From assembly GCA_003194525.1 (NCBI GenBank), contig NBIV01000294.1:1-64000 (forward strand): DNA of 64,000 nt. The letters run 5' to 3'. Below, piece after piece: positions 44,991 through 56,895 of this stretch (the first letter of the stretch is position 1; each line of letters begins with the position of its first letter). The DNA is from Gracilariopsis chorda. Its lineage: Eukaryota > Rhodophyta > Florideophyceae > Gracilariales > Gracilariaceae. The position numbers and the translations under genes are program-made. Under the pieces are notes generated by a model. That model was not told the DNA's origin, searched no databases, and worked only from the letters and a program-made list of their open reading frames with translations.

Positions 44991-45670
44991 AGCAAGGCAA
45001 ACGAGTAGCGGTCAGATGATGATGTGAACATAATGATTATATGATATGCTCGCCGTCGTATTCCAGAACAAGAAACGAACGATGCATGACTTACCAATCT
45101 TTACTACTTTGGCGTTGTGCAGTGCACTCTGTCTAGTTTCGACAACATGCTGTCGAGTACTTCATTCTCTGGCGAAAGAAAAACAAAAACCGTATCGTAC
45201 ACCTTTCTCAACTTCGGCTGTAGTTATTACGCGAGTACCCAAAAGCGTTGATGCCGTAAGAAAACATGGAGACAACTTTTGTCTTCTAAAAGCAGTATTT
45301 TCCGTACGTCAATCGTTTCATAGAAAAGTTTTCCGTTCACTTATGTCACTGTTTGTTCCTGTTTATCATCCTCTTGGCCTAAACCCCTTAAAGCAGACGG
45401 TTGGTATGGGACCGCGTGTTTCTGATACACCTTTGAATTTTCTTATGTCGGGCATTTTACCCACTTTTAATCCTTGTTTCTGTTGATGAGAACGAAAAGT
45501 GCGTGTTCATCATCCGTAGTATGCTTCCTGGTCGCGAGACATCTTCTGTAAACCATGTGCCGAGAAAACGGCGTCCCTTGAACTCCAGTGGGCTTAGAGT
45601 TGCCTCCACAAACTCTGCTGAAGACGGGCTGGAGATCTTAGATTGCGCGGAGTCAGAGATGGGTCGCACT
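44991..45670. other. No recognisable gene
   Basis: One plus-strand frame (45046-45486) has a hydrophobic stretch but no other feature. It probably includes the right end of the PiggyBac-like unit, whose terminal repeat was not found. Confidence 0.35.
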
Positions 45671-45848
45671 GGGTGAGTTGGGGTCCCGCTAGGTGAGTGG
45701 TGCGTCCCACTGGGTGAGATCTTGGGTTTTTTCACCCTGAGCGCGAGTGAGATTCACCGACCAGCGGGACTTCTCACCCTGGCAGTGTGAAGTGGGCCCT
45801 CCTCACCCCAATTTCACCCCAAAAAAGGGTGATGAAATTCATCACCCT
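45671..45848. repeat. Cluster of GGTGA / TCACC motifs
   Basis: About ten short motifs in under 180 bp: first three GGTGA in forward orientation (45672-45716), then five TCACC in reverse orientation (45732-45818), then one more of each (near 45828 and 45842). The opposed groups can pair as an imperfect hairpin. This could be subterminal repeats of a DNA transposon. Confidence 0.65.
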
Positions 45849-46508
45849 ACGAGAACGGGGCTTAATGACAGTACTGCTGCACCGTGACGGCCCTCTACAT
45901 AAGCGCAAAGAGTGCGCTACATCACCCCCCTCTCAGATTGCAGCGATCTCTTGCACCATCTCAAGTGATCACCCGAGCACAAGCTTAAGCAAACTCACGC
46001 GCTTCTTCAACTTGCAAGATCTTCGCGCTTCCCTTAAGGCAACGCTTTCTCAACTCCGGAAACCGGAAAGCTGAGCGCATCGTACAGTCATTGCAAATCG
46101 TCGTGACCAAAACCGCACGCAGGAATCTTTCCAAACACTCTACGATAGAGCTCTGCAACGCGTGCGCTGGGCGTCAGATAAGACAATGTTGTTCCCCATA
46201 GTCCCTAACGGACTGAACAAGACAGCCACCTGGCTAAAGAAGGTCATCAAACCACTACAGATTCTTGAATCTTACGGCGTGAAAGAGGTCACGAAAAATC
46301 CTTCGTCATGGTTGAGATTTATTGTACCCGCCATCTGGGGCGTCTTCTCATCGAGGGGTGTGAACGCCGCGTATACTTTGATCTCGAAACCTCGGACGAG
46401 CTCGCCCACAAAGTCGACATTGACTTCTTTCGCCGACCTGCAGCCAAGACTTATGTAGCGTACACGCTGGGCGAAAACGTCATGTCATTCTGGACATCTT
46501 GTGGTTAA
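45787..46508 (+). pseudogene. Coding-like block, family unknown (part 1)
   Basis: Plus-strand protein-like sequence through at least three frames: SLSKLTRFFNLQDLRASLKATLSQLRK up to 46074, then VRWASDKTMLFPIVPNGLNK from 46162, and LEGCER-like to TYVAYTLGENVMSFW by 46500. Charged helices and lack of low complexity suggest a decayed gene. It lies to the left of the second chromovirus, on the opposite strand, in the place where the first chromovirus has its antisense gene. No motif was recognised. Confidence 0.3.
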
Positions 46509-47133
46509 AAACTCACCAGGGTAGACAGGAGAGAGTCTCCTTTACGCACTTGTGCGAACTGGAATAAAGAACTCCCCGGACGGTGGCCCTCGAAGAGGTT
46601 CATGCTGGAATGAATGCCGAGAAAATCTAGCGCGTACTACGCGCTCTCTGCACGTCGCTCTCTGCACGTTGAAAGTGATTAAATCGTCCATAGATCTCGA
46701 CGAGAACAAGCTACGGGCCCTTGACCCATGCAAGCGCAATGATCAAGGAGAATTCGTTGCAATGGGACTCCCTCCTCAAAAAGCATGGCGTGAGCAGATC
46801 ACGGTGTACAAAACGCTCTCCTGGCGCCAATTCAAGCACACGCGCCGACAAAAATACCTGCTTCTGGTATGTTACCACCAGGTCGAGATCAATTGCTTCT
46901 TCCACGATGTCGTCCCCCACATATGGCCCATCGGGGTCTTACGTCTGCAATTATCCGGGGTATGAAACCGTGCTCCGATCGAAGTGTGCTTACTCAGAGC
47001 CTTCCCACCTCACAAACGAAGCCCGAGTGGGCCGTCAATGGTAGATTCCACCAGTTGTCCGCGCGCAAATCGGTTCATAAGGCTAACGGTGACTCATTTT
47101 GAGGCTGCTTCAAGGTGGGACACCGACGCTTAG
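46509..47133. other. Decayed coding-like sequence, not resolved
   Basis: Several overlapping plus-strand frames (46552-46965, 46721-47044), of which none is clearly correct. Probably a continuation of the block to the left. Confidence 0.25.
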
Positions 47134-47496
47134 AAGCTGAAGACTCTGTTGAATGCCATTGACCAGACCGAGTGGTCTCCTTTTCTTCGAGACGAGGTGT
47201 ACCTTGATTGTCCAGTGACTCCCGTATTCAAGATGTGCGGCGCTTTACGCTTTGCGCACAAGGAGAGATGCACGCCTGTGGATTTAGGTTGCGAGCGGGT
47301 AGTGTTCAATGCTGTCTGATGGGCATTGGAAATATCTGAAAGGGGTATATGGTTGGAATTGGCAAGGGATGGAATCCTCTCATCGAAGATCTGCGCCCTT
47401 ATTACATCAGGACGGTGTTCACAGAACGGACCGCCATTAAATCGTCGGCTCCGACGAATGCTCTTTATCTGGATGCCTAGAGGCGCCAACAGTTAG
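47134..47496 (+). pseudogene. Coding-like block, family unknown (part 2)
   Basis: A single plus-strand frame of about 120 codons with one in-frame TGA at 47317-47319. It contains IDQTEWSPFLRDEVYLDCPV and, after the stop, ISERGIWLELARDGILSS. Composition is protein-like. It is unidentified and probably the same gene as part 1. Confidence 0.3.
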
Positions 47497-48967
47497 CAAA
47501 GCTAACAACGGGAGTAAACGATGTCCCTATAAGGGACGCTCTCCCGGCAAAAATGTGCAAGCTCTACTCGGTGCCCGCATCCTTTTCCAGCCATCGGCTT
47601 CAGCGCACTTCTAAATGACTTAAAGGAAACTTGGATTGACGAGCGTTGCTCAACGGCAAGCCGGGATAGGCTGTTAGTCTTCCGCATTGCCGATTTCCAC
47701 GCCTGAACAAGGGGCGTTTGCTTCAGGAGAACCCTCTGCTTCTTCAAATGACGAGACTAGCTCTGGTGGGCCGAGCTCTGCCCCTTGTAACGATTTCATC
47801 GATAGTGATGAGAACATCAGCGCTTAGTCGTAAGAGCGATGCTCTTTTAGCAAATTAGTTTTGCATTCAAACCCTTTTCCTGCCATTAGACTAGCAGAAG
47901 TATGCGCGATGCACACTTTAGATCCAGAAACAGACAAATTTCCTTACACCTTTGTCCAAATCTTCCATACTCTCTCCCCAACCCTGGCGTTTCAATAATG
48001 TTTCCAGCGCACACGCAGTGTTGGAAAGAATGTAGACACTCTTATGGGAGCTGGAGGTCCCTTTTGCGAAGCTTGGCTTCGATTACGAGTCGCTGCACGA
48101 GTTTAGCGAAAGGCTGGGGAACCTTAAAGGGCTGTCGAGAAGACCAGATAGCCTATTGTTAGGGACCAGAAGTGAACGCCGCCTTATAGAGCCACCAGGC
48201 CCCAACACATTTTCAAGCAATGGTTCGCTGTTAAACGCATTGCGTGCGCGGGGGATGAATCCCACCGCTATCATTCGGAAGGCATTAGCCTTATTGACTT
48301 CTCTAAATACAATGTTTTTTCCAGTCGAGTGATACTGGAGCTGGCGTGGTGCGTGATTCATTAATCGACTTAGACGAGAGGGATCTCCAAGCGCTTGAAC
48401 TTGTACGGGTGGCTCGCCACTTATCGTTCTAGGGACGTTCTATGAGGTTTGTGGCTAATAGCCAGCCTTCTTGCAAAGAGCGAATCAATATGAGCCAATG
48501 TCTCTTTGTGTTAGTGCATGCGCTAGAACATCGCAATAATTGAAGGTCTGACAGGCGGGCTTGCCTCTAATATGCGTGATACATCACATAGAAGTGAGAG
48601 TGGCCTCTCACAATAGTGAGAATAGTATTCTCCCGCACGCGAAATGGTGATGCGACGAAGTCGTCACTTAGAAAAGGGTCAGCTACTCCAAGTATGTGAA
48701 GGAGCGTTTCTTTCTTCGAATGCTGGGAGGTGCCCCAGTTGGACGGAGTCCACTTCTGTGTACCAGTGAGTCGAGACCTATTTTTTTGGGAGGTCCCAAA
48801 GCACGGTTGGTCACGTGGACAATTTCTCTGTGGCCGCCGGCCACTCTCTCGAAGCAACTCGCATCCAATCCGACGTCAGTACCCAATGAGAAGTAGCCAA
48901 GGAGATTTAGCTAGGTCTCTACCAGCGAGGGCCGGAGCTCATGCATGAGCCTGAGGAGACTAAATAA
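47497..48967. other. No resolved gene
   Basis: Short frames on both strands. A plus-strand stretch at 47909-47998 (starting MHTLDPETDKFPYTF) is protein-like before a stop. Otherwise nothing recognisable. Confidence 0.3.
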
Positions 48968-49219
48968 CGTGCGACACCTTTTCTGTTCCTACTGGACATT
49001 TTTCGGTACGATGGGGCTGCCCACCCTTATCTCAAGCTGAGGCACTCCCTTGCGTCTGACCCGGCGGTGATACCACAACTTCTGGCACGGGTTCCGTGCC
49101 TTTTTGTTGAGGTGAAACCGCTTCCTGGACGTTCGAAAGTGGGAACCTCGCTAAGTTCCGAAGAAACACATCGAAGCGGGCCACATCCATCTGTCGTTAC
49201 CGATATTTACGCAGTATAA
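48968..49219 (+). pseudogene. Coding-like block, family unknown (part 3)
   Basis: A plus-strand frame of 83 codons, open from 48968 to the TAA at 49217. It reads FLFLLDIFRYDGAAHPYLKL, then a Pro/Val-rich segment (VPCLFVEVKPLPGRS). It is protein-like and unidentified, directly left of the decayed chromodomain of the next element and on the opposite strand. Confidence 0.3.
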
Positions 49220-49389
49220 AATGGATACTATGCGTCAGCAAGGGCATAAAACGCCCAAGTACTGTTGCAGTTGCAACCAGGGATGAATATGTCTAATGGA
49301 CATTACGAACGCAGAGCGCGCTACGATTGAGCTCGGCAAAGCCACGAATTGGCGCATACTCCAGATAGAGTCCTTCGCATGGAAGGTCT

Positions 49390-49944
49390 CTATTTGCCAC
49401 AGATGTTCGACGAACATACCAGGCTTTCAAGGATGGTAATCCATCGCAGCGTTAAGTGAGTCTTCACCCATTCGCGCATTGCGTCAAACAGATTCGGATT
49501 CAGAATGGGCTTTTTCCTTGTCAGGTACGGGGATCTTCTGCCTTTGGCAGTAGCAAACCACCAGGTTCCATGTGTGCTCGTTTGTATCGTAGAAATTATC
49601 TTCCTCTGGTCTGAACCCAAGACAGCGTACCTCGTACAGGTGGTCCTCCACTGTCCCTTGGGTATGATCAAGGATATGTTCTATGACGTCTTCGTCACTT
49701 GGTGTTTGTGCTGGGAGTTTTGAAGCCCCAGTGACAATGTGCTCAAGTTATGGCACTCTTCGAGCCCATTGTTATCAAAAAAAGGCGTACAGTTGCCTGC
49801 GTCTGTGCTTAGCACTTTAAAAAATCCTTCATCCTTCCGGCGGAGCTTTCGTGAGATTTTCTCACATAGTACCTTTGATTGCTTGGGATCCAAGTGTCGC
49901 GGGTGGTACACATACCTGCCAGGTTCTGGTATCTTCGGCTGCAA
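49390..49944 (-). pseudogene. Integrase tail and degenerate chromodomain
   Basis: 49681-49944 gives a basic integrase C-terminal part (GRYVYHPRHL ... KISRKLRRKDEGFFKVL). In the adjoining frame, down to about 49480, LYEVRCLGFRPEEDNF and HTWNL resemble the chromodomain core (YKVRWLGYGPEEDTW-like), with the key Trp and Tyr replaced by Cys and Phe. Confidence 0.55.
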
Positions 49945-50666
49945 GACGCGTGCGTTGTTTCCTCGCTTCTAGCAATTTTGCGCTTTCGTCGAGATTCCTG
50001 TCACTCGTGACATAGGATGGCGCAGTTGTGCCAGGAACTGCATATTCATCTCTCAAATTTGTCCTCCCTTCAGGTACCTAAGGCATTCAAGAACCAACGT
50101 TTCAGGAATCTGGGCGATTAATAACTGGAAGGGGGCATGGCCAGTGCTATCATGCACTAGGGTATTGTGCCAAAAAGTCAGCGCATCGCAGTAATGGACC
50201 CAACTATGCTGATGCTCAGCAACATAGTGCCTCAAGTAGTGCAAAATGTTGCTGTTGAACCTCCAAGCTGGACCATTGGCCTGTGTATAATACGTCGATA
50301 TAAAGAAGTCCTTTATGCCGAGAATTCGAAACACACTCTGAAACAGCTTCGAAGCGAAGTGAAGTCCAACAAGGCAGTAACAGGAGGCCCATAGACAATC
50401 AAGAAATGGCTGCAGAATGCTCTTGGAACTGCAAAAGCACTGCTTGACTGGAATGGGACGGTTCTCGTCAACTTTGAATATCGATCAGAGATCACTAATA
50501 GGTAACGATTACATCGCTTCGTCCCTTGGCATGGGCCTGATATATTGATGGCGACACTTACCAACTGCGCGGTTACCGGGAAGAGGTTCAAGCGTGACGC
50601 ATTGCGGTTTAGGCAGATTCTGTTTTCTATACACGAGTTGCACAGGCCACATACGTCGGCGTCCAT
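49945..50666 (-). pseudogene. Integrase core relic
   Basis: In overlapping frames: 50313-50666 gives the Cys pair (CGLCNSC), an AINISGPC segment where a catalytic Asp is expected (the usual M-D-x-x-GP), and RYLLVISDRYSKLTRTVP. 50053-50334 gives STYYTQANGPAWRFN, where HPQTNGQAERFN is usual, so the catalytic Glu is lost. The integrase is inactive. Confidence 0.7.
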
Positions 50667-50927
50667 GCTTGGCTATTAGAACCTGCGACGCACCGTCGCG
50701 TACATCCTACGTACACCTGGATGACCGGACACGCGTGAATAATGATGCATATGCATCAACTACTCTTGGAGAGATTTGGGTACGTGATCCTGCTCGCTTT
50801 GGTCCAGGCAGAACCGGCGACCTAGAAGTCCTTCTTCATTTCTGTAATGTAAACCCTTCGGGTCATTCAGAGATTTCTCCCACATTTCCATACAGAAAGG
50901 ATCACTAGCTTGCTCTGCAAGCAGTTC

Positions 50928-51400
50928 CTATTCTGACAAGGTGGTCACTTCGTGTTCTTCAACGTCGAAGACAGCATTCATCGGATGCAAAACAACGCAC
51001 AACGATTCGTTGTCTTGATGAGCCTCCGGCTCGCAGAGCAAGCAAGGAATATCCTCCGATGGGTTGATGGTGGTCTCACCATCCGTTGTTATGCGCAATA
51101 GCGCATCTGCAACCTGGGTCCCCAAACCTTGCTTGTAGAAGACTTCAAAGTCGTACTCCACGAGGCGTAACCTCCACCTAGTCAATCGACTATTGGCGTC
51201 GGAATCTGACACACGTAACAGCCATTTCAAGGCCTGGTTGTCAGAGATAATCTTGAAGCACGTGTGCTCCCCACAGGGCCAAAGAACGGTCAAAAACCAC
51301 ACAACTGCGAGACATTCTCACTCTGTAGCGGGGTGGGTCTGTTCGGCTGAGGACAGGGTCTTGCTCTAGTATCCCACTGGGTGACGGCTTCCGTCAAACT
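50928..51400 (-). pseudogene. RNase H relic
   Basis: Contains FKIISDNQALKWLLRVSD (last RNase H Asp) and RLTRWRLRLVEYDFEVFYKQGLGTQVADALLR, the conserved end of Gypsy RNase H. The earlier TDAS part lies in broken frames near 51430. Confidence 0.7.
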
Positions 51401-51627
51401 ATTTTGTCAAAAGACAGCCTATCTGTCCAGCAGTGGCATCAGTTTCAACTGCGAACGGTTTGTCTGCCGTTGGCAGCTTCAGAATCGGTGCGTGATTGAG
51501 AGCGTGATTAAGTGTGTTGAACGTCTGCAACTTCTCACGAGTGAGCTCGAGCAATCTTAAACAATACTTCTTCGCTATTGAGCGCCGCTACCGGGGCTGC
51601 GGTTTTGGCAAAGTTTCGCACAAAACG

Positions 51628-52628
51628 TCAGTAGAAGGTGCAAATCTTAAAGAAGGACCGGACATCAGTATGCGTTGTAGGAGAGATCGCCGTTTTAAGA
51701 CCTTCCAGGTTCTTGGTGGCTAATTCAAGTAGTTCGGGCCGAATCATGTGGCCAAAGTATTCAACCAATCGCGGAAAGAAGTGACACTTCTTCAACGTCA
51801 GGGGTAACCTTGCTTTCTCAAGAATGGTGAGGATCTCATCAACTTGCCGTACGTGGTCTTCCACGGTCTTCCCAAAGCTGATAACATCATCTATGTACAG
51901 CGGGCAGTGCTTCCATTTATAACCTGCGAGCAGGATGTCGAGGATCCATTCGCACGTAGAAGGTGCATTGCATATCACAAAGGGCATCCTAACGAACCGA
52001 TCGGTTCTAGCGTGACATGTAAACGTCATCTTTTCCTGATCTTCGGGCGCAACTTCCAATATCCACTATTGCAATCCAACATCGTGAAGAACTGGTCGTT
52101 GCCCAGGCTGTCTAGACACTCGTCTATTCGTGGAAGACGATAAGTATACTTCAGGGGGATGGCGTTGAGACGCCGATAATTTACGCAGAGGCGTACGCTA
52201 CCGTCCGGTTTCGGAACGAAGACAACTGGGCTTGCCCATTCTGATCTTGCGGGTTCGATAGCCCCGTCTCCAAGCATCCGCTTGCATACCGTGAGATTAT
52301 ACTCCCTGATGATCTTGGGCCCTGATCTAAAAGATTGAGAGTGCATGGGGGCTGCCTCTGCAACCAACTCGATCTTATGGGGATGTCACCGGATCTCTCC
52401 GAGCCTACTGCTCCACAGATCTTTATGCTTGCGAAGCTTTTTCTTCACGATACAACGCATCTTTTTTGGGACTTGTTCCAAGTCCATGGAATCAAATTGA
52501 CTCGTTTCATCTGGATTCTTGGTCGTGAGGAGCCGTATACGCTGTGTCGCACCGCATGTTGGCTCTTCCTGAGTGGGGTCACTCATAATGGACAGGACGT
52601 CCAATGGACGTAGCGGAATTGCTTGCAC
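51628..52628 (-). pseudogene. Reverse transcriptase relic
   Basis: 52026-52367 gives WASPVVFVPKPDGSVRLCVNYRRLN and FTMLDCNSGYW. 51628-52059, in a shifted frame, gives RMPFVICNAPSTCEWILD, the active site YIDDV and HVRQVDEILTILEKARLPLTL. Several invariant residues are changed (VICNAP for GLxNAP). Confidence 0.75.
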
Positions 52629-52760
52629 AATGACTTTTCATTTACAGAGGGTCACTTCGTGATCATCGACGTTCTCAACCATGACCTGAAATGCTCTGTT
52701 TATGCGAAAGTTCGCAACAACATTGGTTAGCCGGGCCCGGTACCTCTCGAAAAGCCTTTC

Positions 52761-53300
52761 TTATGGCTTTAGGAAGAATCTTTTTTCATCAGCGCATCGT
52801 GCCAGAACGATAGTATTTGACCTGGAGACCAGGTGTATCTTCCGAGTGACGTAGATGCGTGGAAAGTTATAGAGAACCCCCTTCAACTTCTGAGCCTCGC
52901 TCTTCGTTGGCGTGCGACGCCAGGTCGATGCCCTTCTCCGGTATATTGGCACAGATGAGTGATTACTCATATACAAAACTCTCTTCTGGGGGTACATTGC
53001 ATCGGTGTGATTGCCAATGTAATCAAATCCGCAGATAACTTCTGCGCTCAGACGTTCGACAACGAGGAATGGCGCGCGTGCCATATGGGCTGCCATGCAA
53101 ACCGTCATAAAGGCTGTATCGCCTATTCCTAGGGCATGCCCTTCTGCGTTCTAAAGCCTAATAGACTTATGCGCCAATGGCGCAGTCCTCTATTTTGGGA
53201 GTGTAGTTTGGGGGATGAAGTTGGGAGCAGCTCCCATATCCAGTACTGTGAGTAATTCCACGGCTTTAACGCTGGTGAATCACAACCAGGCGGCAACCTT
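52761..53300 (-). pseudogene. Protease region relic
   Basis: On the minus strand near 53215-53260 the sequence VLDMGAAPNFIP matches the retropepsin active site D-S/T-G-A with the middle residue changed to Met. Downstream frame 52761-53108 is the rest of the protease-to-RT linker, without clear motifs. Confidence 0.5.
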
Positions 53301-53747
53301 ATAATTGAACTGGCTTGGTCTTAACACAGGGTCTGGTAGCTGTTCAGCTACTCTCATACATGTGTCTTTTAGACAATTTCTGACCAGGTGTAGCTAGGTA
53401 CACATACACTAGCATACGCATATGCGTGTACTGTAGGTTACGTGCCAAGTTAGCAAATGACCTGGCGCGCACATTACCTGGAACTGGCCACGTAGTCAGC
53501 CACGTAATTAGATTATTCCTGAATAGGATGAATAGAATAATACAGCCTAATCAGGCGACTCTCAAACCAAATATAAAGAACCTGAGAAGCGAACTGCTGC
53601 TGCTCGGGGCATCGAACTCCATCAACATCGCGGACTACGCTACACCAGGTCGTCAGGCTCATCATTTGTCTTAACAAGAAATCAGGGCGGGGCAGCTGAA
53701 TCGGCTTCTCGACGAATAATCGGGCAATCCCACCTAAGAAGTGCGAA

Positions 53748-55895
53748 TCACGCGATGTAATACGCCATTGTCGGCAGGGATGCCCCTCGTTCTGGAGAGG
53801 CCTCCATGATCCTTTGTTGAGCTTGTGTTCGCACGGTTGGAGTTATCCACGGGCAGTTCGAGACCTCATGGTCTATGGCCGTGCAGAGGTACCAGGCGCC
53901 ACCAGTAACACGCTTGCCATTGAACTGGTGCCGTGCACCTCCCATTTGGTTAATACAACCGACTCGTTTGGGCTGTGCCCATTCCTCAAGATGAAGGTTA
54001 TATTTTGAAGCCATAGCTGGAATGGGGTCGCTCTGTCCTGTTGAAACGTCCGCAAAAGGCGCATCCGCTTCGGTCGTGCTACCGATCTACCTTGGGTTTG
54101 TCGGCGAACCATCTCCATCATCGGTTTTGATGTGCATTACGGCGCCATTGCCGTGTGGTAGGCCGGTCGTGGCTGTATCTGTTGTGAGAATATCACCCTC
54201 TAATGACATCATTGACGACTTCGCCGAATAACTCCGCAAATTCGACGGGAGTCGTTGTGGTCGCATTAGACGTCATTTATTTCCATGAGACATGGCGACT
54301 CCACCACAGATTCCGAGGTCGTTAAGCAATCACGGAATAGTTGTAGATCCCTTGTAACACATTAAGTGACACTGAGCAGCAGCCCATCGATGAAAAACGC
54401 AATCTGCTCCTCTTGTGCGTACATTCAGCCACGCCTGGCGTATCTTAAGCCTACACGCTGTCCGAAAGACAGCTCCGTCACTCCTGATCGTTGGCGAATT
54501 GACCTGAGGCACGTATCAAGTCTTGGATGAACTCATCCTTCATGTAGCTGCGTAGCAACCATTGTATGGCCTCCGGTCAGCTCTTGATTTCTACAGAGAA
54601 ATCATCAAATGCATCGAGATGTAGGGAGAATTCGTAAGCGATATGGGCATTCCCCGAAAAAAAGTACGGCAGAACCAGCTTGGTCATCTCCTTGGAGATG
54701 CCATTGTTGTTCGCCTCGAATTTACACTTGGCAAGGAATTTCAAGATCGACAAAGGGTCCGTTCCGTTGAATCGAAGGTTGGCCATACCGGTATTGAAGC
54801 GCTTGTCCATCGAAGCGACACGTTGCTTAAGTTTTGAGCTCTCGCTCGTGTTATGGTTATCCAACCGGTATGTCTTGTTTGACAAAAACTATCTGAAACG
54901 GCTAAAAACGGGCTTATCGCAGCTAAATTGTGCTTGTGCAAGTCTGGATCGGACTTCGAAGAAGAGGATGATCCATCATCCGGGTAAGAAGATTAGTCAG
55001 AATCACGGTAATTCTAGGAGTGCCTGCGCTCCCTTTTGCCTCTCGGAGCACAGGTCTTCCGTGACAGTATACCATAGTCGTGCAGGGATATCCCATGATT
55101 CATTTGGAAAACCATCTGGTTTATTAGTGCACTATTTTTGACCTTAATGTCGGCGAACCTCTGGTCGTGCTCGACCATCTTTGCTGCCACAACGTGGAGC
55201 TCTGTTGGAACTGAGGCATTGCCTCTTTGCTGTGTCGAATGTGACACCAGGCGAGGGCCATCACTCGCAAGGACCGACTGGATTCCTGGTTGCACTGCAA
55301 CCTGCGCGTGGTCTGCAACCATAAAGATCAACTCGTTGAGTGGTGCTTCGAGGGCATCCCTCCAGCTGCGCTCCGCCTCGTTAACCTGTTGGGTAACAAG
55401 GCGGAGCACGAGATCAGCGACCTCTGCGACAACATGTTGCTTTATTTGTGGCTGACTTACGCCCGTAGGGAGACTTTATGATGAAGGCTTATCTACCTGT
55501 GGGGAAACCCGCACCAAAACCGGTGTAGCTGCGCCGGTCGTCACTGGTTTTGCCACATGCTGCTGTCGGCTATCAGTCGTTCTCGACTGCTGGGCTGGAT
55601 TGTACAGCGTGGGAAGAGGGAGTGGAGTAAACTCCACCTCAGGCAGGGCAGTGGGGAGCGCTGGGCTTGATGCGTTCAGTGGAACAATCGAATCTACTAG
55701 GGGCGAGGAAGAGGGTTCTTCCACTACGGCTTTCGCCAATGTAGATGCAGAGCCTCTAACATTCTGCGACTGCGAAGTTCTAGGTGCCTTGCTGTGGGCC
55801 AACGGAGCACCTCGGAAGAGTTTTGGAGGCTTACTTACGCTGGAAGTCCCGCCAAAGTTCTTATCAGAACTCGTACTCTGGCCACCAGCCGACAC
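53748..55895 (-). pseudogene. Gag relic of the second chromovirus
   Basis: Pieces in order: 55476-55895, a Ser/Pro-rich N-terminus; 55014-55409, a helical segment; 54577-54885, a capsid-like core (RFNGTDPLSILKFLAKCKFE ... LPYFFSGNAHIA) clearly related to the family-2 gag core (KFSGKDPITVLRFL); 53748-54014, a degenerate CCHC knuckle (LCTAIDHEVSNC, first Cys lost). Many frameshifts are present. Confidence 0.65.
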
Positions 55896-56027
55896 AGACA
55901 GATTATCGTTCTACTTCTAACGATGAAACGATCTACCCAATCAGGTAGACATCTCGGACAAACGGGACAAAGGGCGGGTACCGCCAAGGAAAGCACGTGA
56001 TAGAAGAACACACCAAAACTCTTGGGA

Positions 56028-56045
56028 TTCTAGGTCAGGGGACCA
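56028..56045 (-). other. Primer-binding site of the second chromovirus
   Basis: Minus strand TGGTCCCCTGACCTAGAA, differing at one base from 33221-33238. The complement has the layout of a tRNA 3' end. Confidence 0.7.
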
Positions 56046-56895
56046 AAATATGTAGCGCAATACGCAACTAGAGCGACGAACTACTATCATTGGAGCTAAG
56101 AGCAGGAAACCCCTGGCAAAAGGAGCCTAACAGGCCCAGAATAGTCCAAGTCTTGAGCTCGGTTCTATGTTTTCAACTGAAGTACGACTACTAGGCGATG
56201 CTCACAGCTTCCAAAAGACATAAGCGTCTAACAGACTATAACGAACGTGTCAGGCTCGAGGGAAGACCTATTCGTCGACCAAAAACTTCGTATGGCGACG
56301 AATAATATGGGCACACCCCGAAATTTGGCCAGCGCTCGGACGAGAACCTACGCTTGCGTCTTGTACGACGCTTCGACCGAGCACCCAATGGGTCGCAACA
56401 AGAGAGCAAGGTAACACTGAGATTGCGCCAGAGCCCAGACTCGTACGTCTGCTACAGCAGCTTTGTTTTGCAGTCAAAGTAAGCCATGCCCACTAGCCGG
56501 GGTTCTATTCCGCACCCAAGTATCGTGATCGATGCAATAGATCGGCTGTCAACTCAGATGGCAGGTCTGCCAGTAGCCCAAAGGGCTAGGCGACAGCGCA
56601 ACAAGCACTACTAGAGACCAAAGGCCAGTAGAGAGGAGGGCTGAGCGGTTAATGCCCATCGAGCGTGGAACACGAGGTGAACTTCGACTATAGTTGTGCA
56701 GGCTTAAGCCTGTATTGTTGGTGTTGAAACGGGAGTAAGTGCCATTCTATGAGTTTCTAAATTTTAACGGATGTAAAGGTGTTACGCGGTCAACTTCAAG
56801 CTTTCAGCCAAGGCTTCATTCTATGAGCTTTTTCTTAGCGCCAGCCCCATACCCTCCAAGAGACAATTCAGTACGCTTACGGCCACCCTTGCACA
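56046..56895. other. Probable 5' LTR of the second chromovirus and Harbinger flank
   Basis: If the LTR ends CTACA on the minus strand it starts at 56051, five bases from the primer-binding site. The other end is not fixed because no partner LTR was found. A 14-bp perfect palindrome, caggcttaagcctg, lies near 56699-56712. No gene is present. Confidence 0.4.

Larger units (their letters stand above)
49390..56050 (-). mobile_element. Second chromovirus, heavily decayed
   Basis: Minus-strand relic with all pol domains in Gypsy order and the same primer-binding site as family 2. Domain sequences resemble family 2 (gag capsid, RNase H, chromodomain) but stops and frameshifts occur every 100 codons or so. 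The 5' LTR probably begins at 56051. No matching 3' LTR was found to the left, so the element may be incomplete. Confidence 0.75.
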
